Shown here: in pieces, positions 7,911-17,126 of the stretch
How the letters are laid out: every line of letters begins with the position of its first letter
Position numbering within the stretch: position 1 is the first letter of the stretch
Assembly (NCBI GenBank): GCA_002347025.1
Contig: DEAE01000029.1
Span: 87,466-151,465, forward strand
Direction of reading: 5' to 3'
Length of the DNA stretch: 64,000 nucleotides
Origin: Acidobacteria bacterium UBA2990
GTDB taxonomy: Bacteria > Acidobacteriota > Vicinamibacteria > Vicinamibacterales > UBA8438
Notes under the pieces: generated by a model
Told to the model about the DNA's origin: nothing
Database searches by the model: none
Seen by the model: the letters and a program-made list of their open reading frames with translations, nothing else
Translations under genes and position numbers: made by a program

Positions 7911-8864
7911 TTATCCCCGTCGTTTAGGAGTCCGTTCCTTTAGGAATCGGTTCACCTCAGCACTCGTCGGTAGGCCAGCCCAGGCACCAAGGCTTCGGGT
8001 CTGCATCGCCGCAACTGCGTTGGCATATATCAAGAGCTCTTCAACGCTGTCGCTTGATACATTGCCGAGCCAAGCAGAAATAAAACCTCCTCTGAAAGCA
8101 TCACCCGCCCCCGTAGTATCTACCGCTGAAACCTCGAAACCAGGCATGAAGATCTCTTGATTCCCGACGATAGCCAGACATCCCTCTGAACCTAAAGTCA
8201 CACAGGTAACAGCCGGTCGAAATTCCCTTGCCAGTTCAGTCAGTGCAGCTCCAATGCCCGTGACTCCAGAAAAACATTCCGGAAAAGTCTCGGAGGTAAT
8301 AATGACATCTATTTCTGCCAACAAATCATTAAGACCTGGACGCAATTCGTCAACGTCGATAACTGTAGGGACCCTCGCCCTTCTTGCCAGACGTGCAGCA
8401 CGGGTGGCTGCCAACATTTGATGACAATCAACCAGCAAGACTCTGCCGCTGCCGACGAGTTGTTCATCGAGCTCACCTGGGTGCATGTCAAGCTCAGATG
8501 CTGCTTTGGATAGAACCGTACGGCGGCCACTTCCATCAACAATGATCAATGAAAGACGCTCTGGTGCGGAACGCTGACCACACGATGAAACATCGACTTC
8601 TTCTGACGCTAAACTCGCCAGGGCATAATTTCCTCGATCATCATTTCCGTAACACCCAAGGTAACGGGCTTTCCAGCCCAAACGAGAGCAGGCTACCAGC
8701 GCTGTAGCCACCTCACCTCCAGGGTGTTCTGAAAGACTGATCAAAGGCTGCTTGCTATCGGGAGAAGGATAGCCATCCACTGTCGCTACAAGATCTATCG
8801 TGTTTGCGCCAACACCGACCACGTCAACCTCGGCGAGAGGTGGGGAACCAGGACTAATGGGCAT
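7911..8864 (-). CDS. PfkB-family carbohydrate/nucleoside kinase
   Basis: This ribokinase-like (PfkB) kinase phosphorylates a sugar or nucleoside with ATP. It shows the N-terminal strand VDVVGVGANTIDLVATVDGYP, the first PfkB signature region HPGGEVATALVACSRLGW (G-G near the sugar-binding site), and the second signature DTTGAGDAFRGGF with the anion hole GAGD (about residues 252-255 of the short form). Substrate is not readable. The frame extends to a GTG at 8945, but the extra 27 residues are not family-like, so I take the ATG at 8864 (317 residues). It is divergent from lexA. Confidence 0.85.
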   Translation of the reverse strand: MPISPGSPPLAEVDVVGVGANTIDLVATVDGYPSPDSKQPLISLSEHPGGEVATALVACSRLGWKARYLGCYGNDDRGNYALASLASEEVDVSSCGQRSAPERLSLIIVDGSGRRTVLSKAASELDMHPGELDEQLVGSGRVLLVDCHQMLAATRAARLARRARVPTVIDVDELRPGLNDLLAEIDVIITSETFPECFSGVTGIGAALTELAREFRPAVTCVTLGSEGCLAIVGNQEIFMPGFEVSAVDTTGAGDAFRGGFISAWLGNVSSDSVEELLIYANAVAAMQTRSLGAWAGLPTSAEVNRFLKERTPKRRG

Positions 8865-8984
8865 TCTCACCCGTGGATCGTAGCGCAGCCTCGATTTGAT
8901 GTTCGCTTTTTCTTTGTGTAAGATGCCGCCTGTCTTGTCTAGCACTTAGCAAGTACGTGTTCGCCACTGCCTGTAGGAGGTAGA

Positions 8985-9590
8985 GTGCAGCCACTAACCA
9001 AAAGACAGCGAGAAGTTCTGGATTTCCTAAACGAATTCATAGAGGGACATGGCTACGCTCCAAGCCTAAACGAGATTGGAAGGAGATTCGGACTCTCATC
9101 CCTTGCCACTGTCCATAAGCATCTCACCAACCTGCAAGACAAAGGCTTTATAAGAAGAGCCTGGAACCGGAGCCGTTCTCTTGAGGTAGTAACAAGTCCA
9201 ATCGGAGGGAGCGGACACGAAATACCTTTATTGGGATACGTAGCTGCAGGCTCTCCGATAGAAGCAGTCATCACTGATGAAACAGTCAGTGTGCCTGACT
9301 TTTTAGTCGGTCAGCGAGACACATATGCGCTCAGGGTGCGAGGGTCTTCGATGATTGATGAACAAATTCGAGATGGTGACATTGTGGTAGTTGAGGACCG
9401 AAAGACCGTCAAGGATGGGGAAATGGTCATCGCTCTATTGGATGGCACAGAGGTTACACTTAAAAAACTTTTCAGAGAGAAGAATCATGTCCGCCTACAA
9501 CCTGCCAATGACGCGATACAACCAATTATTGTTAATGCAGATACCGTTCAGGTTCAGGGAGTTGTAGTCGGAGTGATTAGACAGTATTGA
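8985..9590 (+). CDS. lexA: LexA repressor (SOS regulator, autoproteolytic)
   Basis: The 201-residue protein has the N-terminal winged helix-turn-helix (TKRQREVLDFLNEFI, then SLNEIGRRFGLSSLATVHKHL at 27-47) and the C-terminal S24 peptidase domain. The cleavage site is A88-G89 in YVAAGSP, the nucleophile is S122 in RGSSMID, and the general base is K160 in TLKKLF. RecA filaments trigger self-cleavage and derepress SOS genes. The GTG start at 8985 has a strong TAGGAGG at 8974-8980. The recognition helix differs from the E. coli form, so the operator cannot be predicted; only a weak dyad lies upstream. Confidence 0.93.
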   Translation: MQPLTKRQREVLDFLNEFIEGHGYAPSLNEIGRRFGLSSLATVHKHLTNLQDKGFIRRAWNRSRSLEVVTSPIGGSGHEIPLLGYVAAGSPIEAVITDETVSVPDFLVGQRDTYALRVRGSSMIDEQIRDGDIVVVEDRKTVKDGEMVIALLDGTEVTLKKLFREKNHVRLQPANDAIQPIIVNADTVQVQGVVVGVIRQY

Positions 9591-9651
9591 CAATTACGCA
9601 CTATTTATCGATTCAGATTTTTCATTAACTATTCTAGAGGTCACCTAGACC

Positions 9652-9966
9652 ATGAACGAGCGTAAACCGATCAACTTCACCATCGTTCCGGACGAAGCTT
9701 CCGATGCTCCAAGAACATACGCCAACTTCTGTGCTATCGGCCACACCCCGTTTGACTTCACCCTATCCTTTTGCGAAGTCCTCCCTCCCACGGAAAAAGC
9801 GGTGCGTGAGGCTGCAACAGACAAAGTTCTTAAAGCTCCAGTCCGGTCACGAGTAGTCGTCCCAATGGCTTTTGTGCCAACACTAATTACCGCACTACAA
9901 GAGCATCTGAGGGCGTGTTCAGAATCCGGAGGCAATCAAGGCTGGAACAAGCCGGCGGTTCACTGA
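9652..9966 (+). CDS. DUF3467 domain protein
   Basis: This is a compact 104-residue protein. It has the DUF3467 pattern: a start N-F-T-I-V-P-D, then TYANFCAIGHTPFDFTLSFCEV (residues ~23-44), a short charged linker, and RSRVVVPMAFVPTLITALQEHL near the C-terminus. The family's function is unknown. Homologues are short soluble proteins described by sequence only. GAGG lies about 11 bases before the ATG. It is 61 bases downstream of lexA on the same strand; whether it belongs to the SOS response cannot be told. Confidence 0.85.
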   Translation: MNERKPINFTIVPDEASDAPRTYANFCAIGHTPFDFTLSFCEVLPPTEKAVREAATDKVLKAPVRSRVVVPMAFVPTLITALQEHLRACSESGGNQGWNKPAVH

Positions 9967-10176
9967 GTCCTATAAACATTGCTCTACATCTCCTAAAGAA
10001 ACTCTTGGCCAGTACCAACTATGGCCCACATTGATATTGCATCGAGGTTTAGATTTTATACAGAGTCTGGCACTAAGACATCGATGTCGAGGGGCCTCCT
10101 AACCACCCTGCGGACCACACGCCCAACAAAGCCAGGGCCACAGCCAGGGCAGCACTCAGAGCGATGAAGGCTCACA

Positions 10177-11055
10177 ATGGCGCTCAAGCCCGAAAAAGGT
10201 CGCGTGGCGACCCAAGAACCAAGAACCAAGGCGCGAAAGCGTTTCGGGCAGCACTTTCTTGAGGTGAACTGGATAACCAAGTTAATCAGGTACATTCAGC
10301 CCCAGGAAATGGATCTCTTCTTAGAGATCGGCTCTGGGAAAGGTCAATTGACACTACCGATCTCAGCTGCCGGTGCCAAAATTATCGCCATTGAGGTTGA
10401 CCGCCAACTCGCTATCCAACTTCAGCAATCAGCCACCTCAGGGGTCAAGGTAATAACAGGCAATATCCTCCACCAAGACATTTTTGAGCTCGTACAACCA
10501 CTCTTCGAAGAGCAGTCATCTTCATTCAGGGTCGTGGGCAACCTACCATACAACCTCTCAACCCCAATCCTTCGCCAAATTTTTGATGTGCAGCAGAAGC
10601 ATCTCTGTTTTAGCGATGCGACATTGATGCTCCAGCGAGAGGTAGCTGAGAGGGTCATTGCTAAATCAGGATCTCCCGCTTACGGTCCGCTCGCAATCAT
10701 GACTCAGCTAGTAGCCGATGCAAAGATAGCCTTTACCCTTCCGCCTGGGGCATTCCGGCCACCGCCAAAAGTTCGATCGGCTCTCATTGCCCTAACCTTT
10801 CGCCCTTCACCGATTTCTATCCCTGATTGGTATTTATTCTTATCATTGGTCAGAAAGTTGTTTACCCACCGGCGAAAGACCATGCTCAATAGCCTAGGGT
10901 CTTTCTCACGAACAATATCCCCAATTCCTCCTCTTCAACTACTTGACCAAGCTGCTATTGATCCGGAAACTCGACCAGGGACCCTCGAGTTAACCGACTT
11001 CGTCCAACTTGCAACTGCTCTGTACAACTCAAATAAGAGTGAGCGAGAAATTTAA
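10177..11055 (+). CDS. rsmA: 16S rRNA dimethyladenosine (A1518/A1519) transferase
   Basis: RsmA (KsgA) dimethylates two adjacent adenosines in the 3' hairpin of 16S rRNA, a late 30S checkpoint. The 292-residue protein has KRFGQHFL (21-28), the SAM site LEIGSGKGQLT (49-59), the acidic strand IAIEVDRQL (70-78) and the catalytic NLPYN (122-126). A C-terminal helical domain begins near PPPKVRSALI. GAAGG sits 6 bases before the ATG. The N-terminal ~20 residues are basic and extend beyond many homologues. Confidence 0.95.
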   Translation: MALKPEKGRVATQEPRTKARKRFGQHFLEVNWITKLIRYIQPQEMDLFLEIGSGKGQLTLPISAAGAKIIAIEVDRQLAIQLQQSATSGVKVITGNILHQDIFELVQPLFEEQSSSFRVVGNLPYNLSTPILRQIFDVQQKHLCFSDATLMLQREVAERVIAKSGSPAYGPLAIMTQLVADAKIAFTLPPGAFRPPPKVRSALIALTFRPSPISIPDWYLFLSLVRKLFTHRRKTMLNSLGSFSRTISPIPPLQLLDQAAIDPETRPGTLELTDFVQLATALYNSNKSEREI

Positions 11056-11120
11056 CTTCAAACCTGCAGCCAACAGGATACGCCGGACCGTTCTGTTTCC
11101 CCAGAAAGCCCCTGCGATCT

Positions 11121-11342
11121 GTGCTAAAGTAACGGTGGTATTAAGCACGCGAGGGTTGCAAGTGCGTTAGTCACTGGAGCGGCCTCTCGTCAGGACCCTT
11201 CTCGGGCGCTCCCAGGCGCCTGGCACCGCTGGAACGGTGAAGCCGTTTGATCCGGCACGGCTTATGCCCGCCCTTCGCAAAGGGCGAAGGCACGGCCAAC
11301 TCCACATAATCGGTATTTACCTGCCGCAGGAAAAACCCTGCG
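11121..11342 (+). ncRNA. Candidate structured RNA: array of seven perfect hairpins ahead of the RNase J gene
   Basis: The stretch before the RNase J ATG folds by eye into successive perfect stems. H0 is GTGCT 11121-11125 with AGCAC 11144-11148. H1 is GGAGCG 11176-11181 with CGCTCC 11207-11212. H2 is CCAGGCGCCTGG 11212-11223. H3 is CACCG 11224-11228 with CGGTG 11235-11239. H4 is AAGCCGT 11240-11246 with ACGGCTT 11257-11263. H5 is CGCCCTT 11269-11275, loop CGCA, AAGGGCG 11280-11286. H6 is CGCAGG 11325-11330 with CCTGCG 11337-11342. H1-H4 abut with at most one shared base. I could not match it to RNase P RNA, tmRNA, SRP RNA, 6S RNA or a riboswitch I know. It may be a cis-acting leader or a separate small RNA. 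No U-run terminator follows. Confidence 0.5.
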
Positions 11343-11374
11343 AATTTGGCACACCGCAATTGTCCCAAGAATCG

Positions 11375-13063
11375 ATGACCCTATCGCCCCGGGTGTCCAC
11401 CAAGAAAGAAGGAGCACTGCAAGTCATTGCCTTGGGTGGCCTTGGTGAATTCGGAATGAACATGTTGTTGGTGGTGTGGAAGGACACTGCAATCCTCATA
11501 GACGCAGGATCAATGTTTCCAGATCCAGAACTACCTGGGGTCGATCTCGTCATTCCAGATCTTGAATACCTCAAACAAAATGTCGGCTCCCTCACCGCGA
11601 TTACCCTGACACATGCCCACGAAGACCATATCGGAGCCCTCCCCTATATTTGGCCATTACTGGATGGGCCTCTATACGGCACTCCTCTCACACTTGCATT
11701 GGTTGAAGCGAAACTCCTCGAACATGGATTGGATGCCTCGGAACGATGTGTAGCTGTAGAACCAGGTAGCACTGTCGAAGTTGACGAAATGGGTATCGAG
11801 TTCATTCAAGTAACCCACAGCATGCCTGGATGTGTAGCAATCGCATTTCACACGCCCGCCGGCACCATCGTGAATACAGGAGATTTCAAATTTGACCACA
11901 CGCCTATCGACGGCCAACGCGCTGATATGGACCGTCTGGCCGAACTGGGCAAAAACGGTGTTCTGGCCTTGTTCGGCGACAGCACCAATGCCAACCAACC
12001 TGGTCAGACTGGCTCGGAACTCGATGTTGTAGAGGGCTTCGAGGACATCTTTGCTCGCACCACTGGCAAAGTCATTATTGCAGCGTTTTCTTCTAGCCTG
12101 CACCGCATCCAAGTGATCGCAAATCTTGCCGTCACTTTTGGTCGGAAGCTGGCATTTCTAGGTCGAAGAGTCATTCTTAATACACAAATCGCAGAGCGAT
12201 TAGGCTGTTTACACCTTCCTGCCGGTCTCGAAATTAAACACAGCGAAATTAAGAATTTCGAATCCAGACACATCGTGTGCGTCACCACCGGTTCTCAAGG
12301 GGAGTCAAGATCAGCTCTATCTCGGGTAGCTGAAACAAGTCATCCTCACCTAAACCTGGAACCCGCCGATTCCGTGGTGTTTTCAGCTCGCGCTATCCCG
12401 GGAAACAGAAGAGCCATTGGGCGAGTCATGAATCAGCTCTCCCTGCTCGGAGCTGAGGTCATCGATGAGGGGCCTAAACCAGTCCACGTATCAGGCCATG
12501 GCAGCGCTGAAGACCTCAAACTTATGCTTTCCCTTATTAAACCTCGTTATTTCATCCCAATTCACGGGGAATATCGCTGCTTAGCCGAGCATGCGAAATT
12601 GTCAAACAAGGTTTCTGATGGCAAAACAGACGTGATCTTGGCTCAGAACGGAGACGTTATCCACCTCGCTCCTGGCTCTGGGCACATCTCAGGAAAAATC
12701 AATTCTGGAAGAACCTTGCTTGATGGAGGCAGTAACTGCACGATACCCGAGCAAGTCGTTCGCGAACGTCGCCGGTTGGCAGCCACAGGGGTCGTGGTCG
12801 CGTATATAGCAATCAACCGCCGAGCTGGTCGAGTCGAAGCCTCTCCGAATGTCCTAACAAGAGGTATCTCGCCCGACGGCGACACCAGCAGTCTAGTTAG
12901 AGCTATTCCCGAACGCTTGGTTGCTATAGTTGAAGAAGCCGAGCCAGCAGAGCTCATAGATAGTGAACTGCTAACGGAACGTGTCCGCACAGAATTACAG
13001 CGGCTCTTCCGAAAGCAAGTTGGCCTACGGCCTGTCGTTCTACCGGTCATTATGGAGGTCTAA
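11375..13063 (+). CDS. Ribonuclease J-type exo/endoribonuclease
   Basis: This metallo-beta-lactamase/beta-CASP nuclease of the RNase J family acts in RNA maturation and decay. The catalytic HAHEDH is at residues 80-85, preceded by LIDAGSMFPD (41-50). The beta-CASP region follows (GDSTNA, then TGSQGE), with HVSGHGS and the FIPIHGEYR motif in the middle. A C-terminal domain ends the protein. Counting from the ATG at 11375 it has 562 residues, typical of RNase J. The frame could open at 11237, but the added 46 residues are unlike the family and are encoded by the hairpin region, so I reject them. It is followed after 3 bases by the translocase gene. Confidence 0.92.
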   Translation: MTLSPRVSTKKEGALQVIALGGLGEFGMNMLLVVWKDTAILIDAGSMFPDPELPGVDLVIPDLEYLKQNVGSLTAITLTHAHEDHIGALPYIWPLLDGPLYGTPLTLALVEAKLLEHGLDASERCVAVEPGSTVEVDEMGIEFIQVTHSMPGCVAIAFHTPAGTIVNTGDFKFDHTPIDGQRADMDRLAELGKNGVLALFGDSTNANQPGQTGSELDVVEGFEDIFARTTGKVIIAAFSSSLHRIQVIANLAVTFGRKLAFLGRRVILNTQIAERLGCLHLPAGLEIKHSEIKNFESRHIVCVTTGSQGESRSALSRVAETSHPHLNLEPADSVVFSARAIPGNRRAIGRVMNQLSLLGAEVIDEGPKPVHVSGHGSAEDLKLMLSLIKPRYFIPIHGEYRCLAEHAKLSNKVSDGKTDVILAQNGDVIHLAPGSGHISGKINSGRTLLDGGSNCTIPEQVVRERRRLAATGVVVAYIAINRRAGRVEASPNVLTRGISPDGDTSSLVRAIPERLVAIVEEAEPAELIDSELLTERVRTELQRLFRKQVGLRPVVLPVIMEV

Positions 13064-13066
13064 CGC

Positions 13067-15379
13067 GTGTCTGGATCTGCGTTGTCCCGTTGGGTCAGTG
13101 AATTTCTTGGAGTCTCACTATTCGCTGCAGCGATCTTTTCGTTGATCGCATTAGCCACCTATGAATCAACCGACCCTGTGTGGTTTTTTAGCACCGCCAG
13201 TAGTAACCCGCCGGCAAACTTTGCCGGTCGGGTCGGTGCGTTTCTGGCTGAGCTTTGCTATCAGCTTGTCGGATTCAGCGCGTATCTACTTCCAGTAGTT
13301 CTAGTCATTGTGGGCTGGCATTATTTCTGGTGCAGGCCAATAAAAGCGGTTTACACGAAGCTTATTGGCATGTTCCTAACTGTCTCTTGCTCGTCCTCTT
13401 TCCTGGCTCTTGCTTTCATGGGTTTTGAGACCGAGACACGCCCTTTTCAGCCCGGCGGCTATTTGGGCCACTGGCTGGCTGCATTCTCTGCCGAGTACCT
13501 TAACCATACTGGTTCCATCATCGTTATCCTCACGATTCTCTTCCTTGCAGTCTTGCTTACCACCCAAGTCTCTCTCAGCCAACTCTTCAGTGCGGCTGGG
13601 GCCAGAATTGAACAGGTAGGGGTGGATCTAAAAAGTGCTCTCAAGGTGTGGTGGGCTGACAAACGGAAACAGCGGCAGCGACGGGGTGTCGTCAAGAAGC
13701 ACCTCGAAAAAACTGGTGCTTCTTCAGCGCGAGCTGACATCCTTGCCAGAGGGGCCCAGAAACCAGCTCTCCAACGGGGCAGCAAGAGACGAACAGCCTC
13801 CCCAAAGGAAGTCCCAACTATCAAAGATCAGGAAGGCGAATCTCCGCGTTTACCGCTACCAGAACCATCAATCCAGAGCCCGGCCGAACGCCGAAAGAGC
13901 GGCTTTTCACTTCCACCGCTTTCTCTTCTTGACCCTCCACGGACCCAACAGAAGTTTGACGAAAGAGAACTTCTCGAAAATGCCCGTCTCCTTGAAAATA
14001 AATGCAGCGAGTTTTCGGTTCAGGGCTCTGTCATTCAAATCCATCCAGGCCCTGTGGTGACCACATTTGAATTCAAACCAGAAGAAGGTGTGAGGTACAA
14101 CAGGATAACAGGCTTGGCAGACGATTTATGCCTCGCAATGCAAGCCGAGTCGATTCTGATAGAAAGGCTCCCTGGAAAGTCTACCGTTGGCATCCAGATT
14201 CCCAATCGCATTCGAGAACAGATTTCTTTACGTCAAATGCTGGAATCACAGCCTTACCGTGACTGTGGTTCAAAATTGGGACTTGCACTAGGCCGCAAGA
14301 TTCATGGAGAACCCATTGCCGGTGACCTCTCAACAATGCCTCATCTGCTGATAGCCGGTTCGACCGGAACCGGTAAAAGCGTAGGGTTGAATTCAATGTT
14401 GACAAGCATCCTCTACCGAGCAACCCCGGAGGACGCTCGCTTTATACTCATCGACCCCAAGAGACTCGAGCTAGGGATGTACGAAGACATTCCTCACCTC
14501 TTGACACCAGTTGTCGTGGAACCGAAGCTGGCAGCTAATGCACTACGCTGGGCCGTGCAGGAAATGGAAGAGCGATATAAGTTGCTCGCGGCAGAAGGTG
14601 TCCGGAATCTTGCCCAGTACAATAGAAACATACGCCAGAAAGTTAATGGGAAGGAACGCACCCTGACTAAGGGCCCTTCAACTGCTTCCCTACAAGAGGC
14701 GAAGCCCCTGAAACCACTGCCTGCCATCGTACTCGCCATCGATGAGCTAGCTGACTTAATGATGATTGCTGGCAATGAGGTCGAGTTGTCTATCGCCCGC
14801 CTAGCTCAAATGGCTCGAGCTGTCGGAATTCATCTCATTCTTGCCACGCAACGCCCATCGGTAGATGTAATAACCGGGTTAATTAAGGCCAATCTACCAG
14901 CACGGATTGCTTTTCGTGTCTCCTCAAAGATAGATTCTCGAACAATCCTTGACGGCAATGGCGCCGAGCAATTATTGGGCCGTGGGGACATGCTCTACTT
15001 GCCCCCTGATTCTTCAAGGGTTGTGAGGGTTCACGGTCCTTACATCTCCGAACAGGAGACTGCTCGAGTTTGTGGATTTTTGAGGGGACAAGGTAAACCA
15101 ACTTACGACCAATCGGTAACGGCAGAAGATAAAGAGCCTGATGGAATAACCTTCGAGAAGGACGACCTGTATGACCAGGCTGCCCGCTTAGTGGTAACTG
15201 CAGGCCAGGCTTCCATCTCCTATCTTCAACGGAGATTAAGGATCGGTTTTAGCCGTGCCGCTCGATTAGTCGACATGATGGAGGCCGACGGGCTTGTCGC
15301 TCCAGGAAGCGGGAGTAAAGCACGTGAGGTACTTGTGGCTGCTGATCATTTCGAACAGATCGACGATCAGCTACGTTAG
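13067..15379 (+). CDS. ftsK: DNA translocase FtsK/SpoIIIE
   Basis: FtsK pumps double-stranded DNA through the closing septum and aligns chromosome termini. The 770-residue protein has an N-terminal membrane domain with about four hydrophobic segments (within residues ~1-170). A short charged, Pro-rich linker of roughly 120 residues follows. The RecA-like motor has Walker A GSTGTGKS (431-438) and Walker B AIVLAIDELADL. A winged-helix gamma domain at the C-terminus (LVVTAGQASISYLQRRLRIGF) would read polar DNA motifs. The GTG start has GGAGG 8 bases upstream. It abuts the RNase J gene, so the pair is probably co-transcribed. Confidence 0.94.
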   Translation: MSGSALSRWVSEFLGVSLFAAAIFSLIALATYESTDPVWFFSTASSNPPANFAGRVGAFLAELCYQLVGFSAYLLPVVLVIVGWHYFWCRPIKAVYTKLIGMFLTVSCSSSFLALAFMGFETETRPFQPGGYLGHWLAAFSAEYLNHTGSIIVILTILFLAVLLTTQVSLSQLFSAAGARIEQVGVDLKSALKVWWADKRKQRQRRGVVKKHLEKTGASSARADILARGAQKPALQRGSKRRTASPKEVPTIKDQEGESPRLPLPEPSIQSPAERRKSGFSLPPLSLLDPPRTQQKFDERELLENARLLENKCSEFSVQGSVIQIHPGPVVTTFEFKPEEGVRYNRITGLADDLCLAMQAESILIERLPGKSTVGIQIPNRIREQISLRQMLESQPYRDCGSKLGLALGRKIHGEPIAGDLSTMPHLLIAGSTGTGKSVGLNSMLTSILYRATPEDARFILIDPKRLELGMYEDIPHLLTPVVVEPKLAANALRWAVQEMEERYKLLAAEGVRNLAQYNRNIRQKVNGKERTLTKGPSTASLQEAKPLKPLPAIVLAIDELADLMMIAGNEVELSIARLAQMARAVGIHLILATQRPSVDVITGLIKANLPARIAFRVSSKIDSRTILDGNGAEQLLGRGDMLYLPPDSSRVVRVHGPYISEQETARVCGFLRGQGKPTYDQSVTAEDKEPDGITFEKDDLYDQAARLVVTAGQASISYLQRRLRIGFSRAARLVDMMEADGLVAPGSGSKAREVLVAADHFEQIDDQLR

Positions 15380-15447
15380 CGTTAGCTTTACCTGTCAACG
15401 ACCAAGTGCCGTCAGTGGACAGTCTGGTGTCGTCCGTTTTGCAGATT

Positions 15448-17034
15448 CTAGGACTGTTTTTCTTTCTGGGAAAACTGAAATGCCAGCTCGGCCAGGCTAC
15501 GAACCCCTACTCCTGTTGCACCTCTGAGGAGATGGGTCGCAGACTTTTCATTCCAGGCAGTTCCTGCTATGTCGATATGGGCCCAAGGGAGCCCTCCAGT
15601 AAACGCCTTCAAAAACATTCCGGCAGTAATCGCTCCTGCCGGGCGCCCCCCCACGTTGGCCAGGTCGGCTATATCGCTCTTTAGCTGTTCAGCGTACTCC
15701 TCGAACATTGGGAGTGGCCACAAGCGCTCCCCTGCTCCCTCCGCGGCGAACCTGACAGTTTCAATCCATGCCGCTGGGTTGCCCATCAGACCTGAGGACT
15801 GATGCCCCAGGGCCACCACACAGGCACCAGTCAGGGTCGCTATATCGACCAAGTGAGTTGCGCCCAGCTTTTGTGCGAGAACAAGGGAGTCACCAAGTAT
15901 CAACCGTCCCTCGGCATCGGTGTTCAAAACCTCGACACGCTTGCCATTGGCCGCTGTCAGCACATCGCCCGGCCTAATGGCCCTCCCCCCAGGCATATTC
16001 TCAACAGCTGGTACTATCCCCAGAACACGCGTCGGTGCTCCCAAGGAGCCAATTGCTCGCATAGCCCCTATAACAGCAGCTCCGCCTGCCATGTCACGCT
16101 TCATGCGCATCATACCGTCTGCTGTCTTTAACGAAAGGCCTCCGGAATCGAATGTCACCCCTTTACCAACCAACCCTAGGACAGGTCCGTCCGAAACCCC
16201 CTCTGGTTCATAGCGCATCACTATTACTCGAGCTGGCTCAATGCTGCCTTGTGCAACCCCCTGCAGCAATCCCATCTGGTGGGAAGCGATGGCTTCATCC
16301 TCAAGAATCTCTACGGTAGTACGACCCCCACTCACTAATTGCAGAGCTCGTTCAGCGAACACCGGAGGGGTGAGGAGATTGGCCGGTTCATTGCCCAGTA
16401 ATCTGGCAATATTTACGCAGTTAGCGAGAACCGCACCCCGTTTAGCTGCCACTTGCATCTTGCCAGCTGCACTTCTGCCCACAATGAGCTCGACGTGGGT
16501 CAAGCTTGAGGCTTCCTCCCCCTCGCTCTTAAATCTCACGTCTCTGAAAGCTCCGAGAAGTAGTCCTTCAGCTGCTGCTTGAATTGCGGAGTCAGACCTT
16601 TCCGAATCGGGAACAATCCATGCAAGTTTTTCAACCCCCCCAGCGCCCCTAGCGGCTACACCAGCTGCAGTGGCAACTCCTCTCACTACAGAAGGGTCTC
16701 CAAGGCCGCGACCAGCCCCTACGAGGAGCACACGACGGCAGGACCACTCTGGATCTGAAATATCAGAGAAAAACAGTTCGTCTGATTTGCCTGTTAGAGT
16801 CCCAGATGTTAGCGCTCTGCCAAATGCTCCACCAACCGCTCGGTCCACTTCCTCTAGTCCGTCCAAACCTTGATCCGCATAGTGGGCCAGGCAGATCAGA
16901 TCCACTTCGAGTTCCCTAAGCATCGCGGCACGACAAACAACCTCTGGTTCGCCAAGTTCAGCTCTCATAACTAAATTATAAACTCGTAGCCTTTGACCTT
17001 TTCTATTTGGTCTGCCAAGAAAGCCTGCTGTCAT
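15448..17034 (-). CDS. pepA: Leucyl aminopeptidase (M17)
   Basis: This cytosolic di-metal aminopeptidase of family M17 removes N-terminal residues from peptides. The C-terminal catalytic domain shows LVGKGVTFDSGGLSLK (K291, D296, K303), MKRDMAGGAAV with D314, and NTDAEGRL (371-378). These supply the metal ligands and the active-site Lys and Arg. The N-terminal domain is diverged, as is usual. At 528 residues it is slightly long. The alternative start at 16968 (MRAELGEP) would trim 22 residues. It converges with ftsK (68 bases between stops). Confidence 0.93.
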   Translation of the reverse strand: MTAGFLGRPNRKGQRLRVYNLVMRAELGEPEVVCRAAMLRELEVDLICLAHYADQGLDGLEEVDRAVGGAFGRALTSGTLTGKSDELFFSDISDPEWSCRRVLLVGAGRGLGDPSVVRGVATAAGVAARGAGGVEKLAWIVPDSERSDSAIQAAAEGLLLGAFRDVRFKSEGEEASSLTHVELIVGRSAAGKMQVAAKRGAVLANCVNIARLLGNEPANLLTPPVFAERALQLVSGGRTTVEILEDEAIASHQMGLLQGVAQGSIEPARVIVMRYEPEGVSDGPVLGLVGKGVTFDSGGLSLKTADGMMRMKRDMAGGAAVIGAMRAIGSLGAPTRVLGIVPAVENMPGGRAIRPGDVLTAANGKRVEVLNTDAEGRLILGDSLVLAQKLGATHLVDIATLTGACVVALGHQSSGLMGNPAAWIETVRFAAEGAGERLWPLPMFEEYAEQLKSDIADLANVGGRPAGAITAGMFLKAFTGGLPWAHIDIAGTAWNEKSATHLLRGATGVGVRSLAELAFQFSQKEKQS

Positions 17035-17090
17035 TCAGATTTCGCGTCTTCGCTAAAACAGGACTCAATACCACGAGCATGAATCTTCCA

Positions 17091-17120
17091 TTGGTAGAAC
17101 AAGACCGGTCAGGCTATGAT
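17091..17120 (+). promoter_or_regulatory. Candidate promoter placing the transcript start at the ATG of the PKD-like gene
   Basis: TTGGTA (17091-17096), an 18-base spacer and TATGAT (17115-17120) are followed after 6 bases by ATG at 17127. The -10 matches consensus at 5/6 positions and the -35 at 4/6. The layout predicts a leaderless mRNA. Confidence 0.45.
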
Positions 17121-17126
17121 TTCCCT

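Noticed and set aside
8951..8962. AAGTACGTGTTC as a LexA operator before lexA
   Set aside because: Only one half matches a GAAC-N4-GTTC dyad; the other half has two mismatches, so it is not above chance.
10021..10164. 47-codon plus-strand frame between the DUF3467 gene and rsmA
   Set aside because: No Shine-Dalgarno, no family, and a low-complexity Thr/Pro/Arg C-terminus; the stretch looks non-coding.
11237..11374. Upstream extension of the RNase J frame by 46 codons
   Set aside because: The extra residues are unlike any RNase J N-terminus and come from the hairpin region; the family start fits the ATG at 11375.
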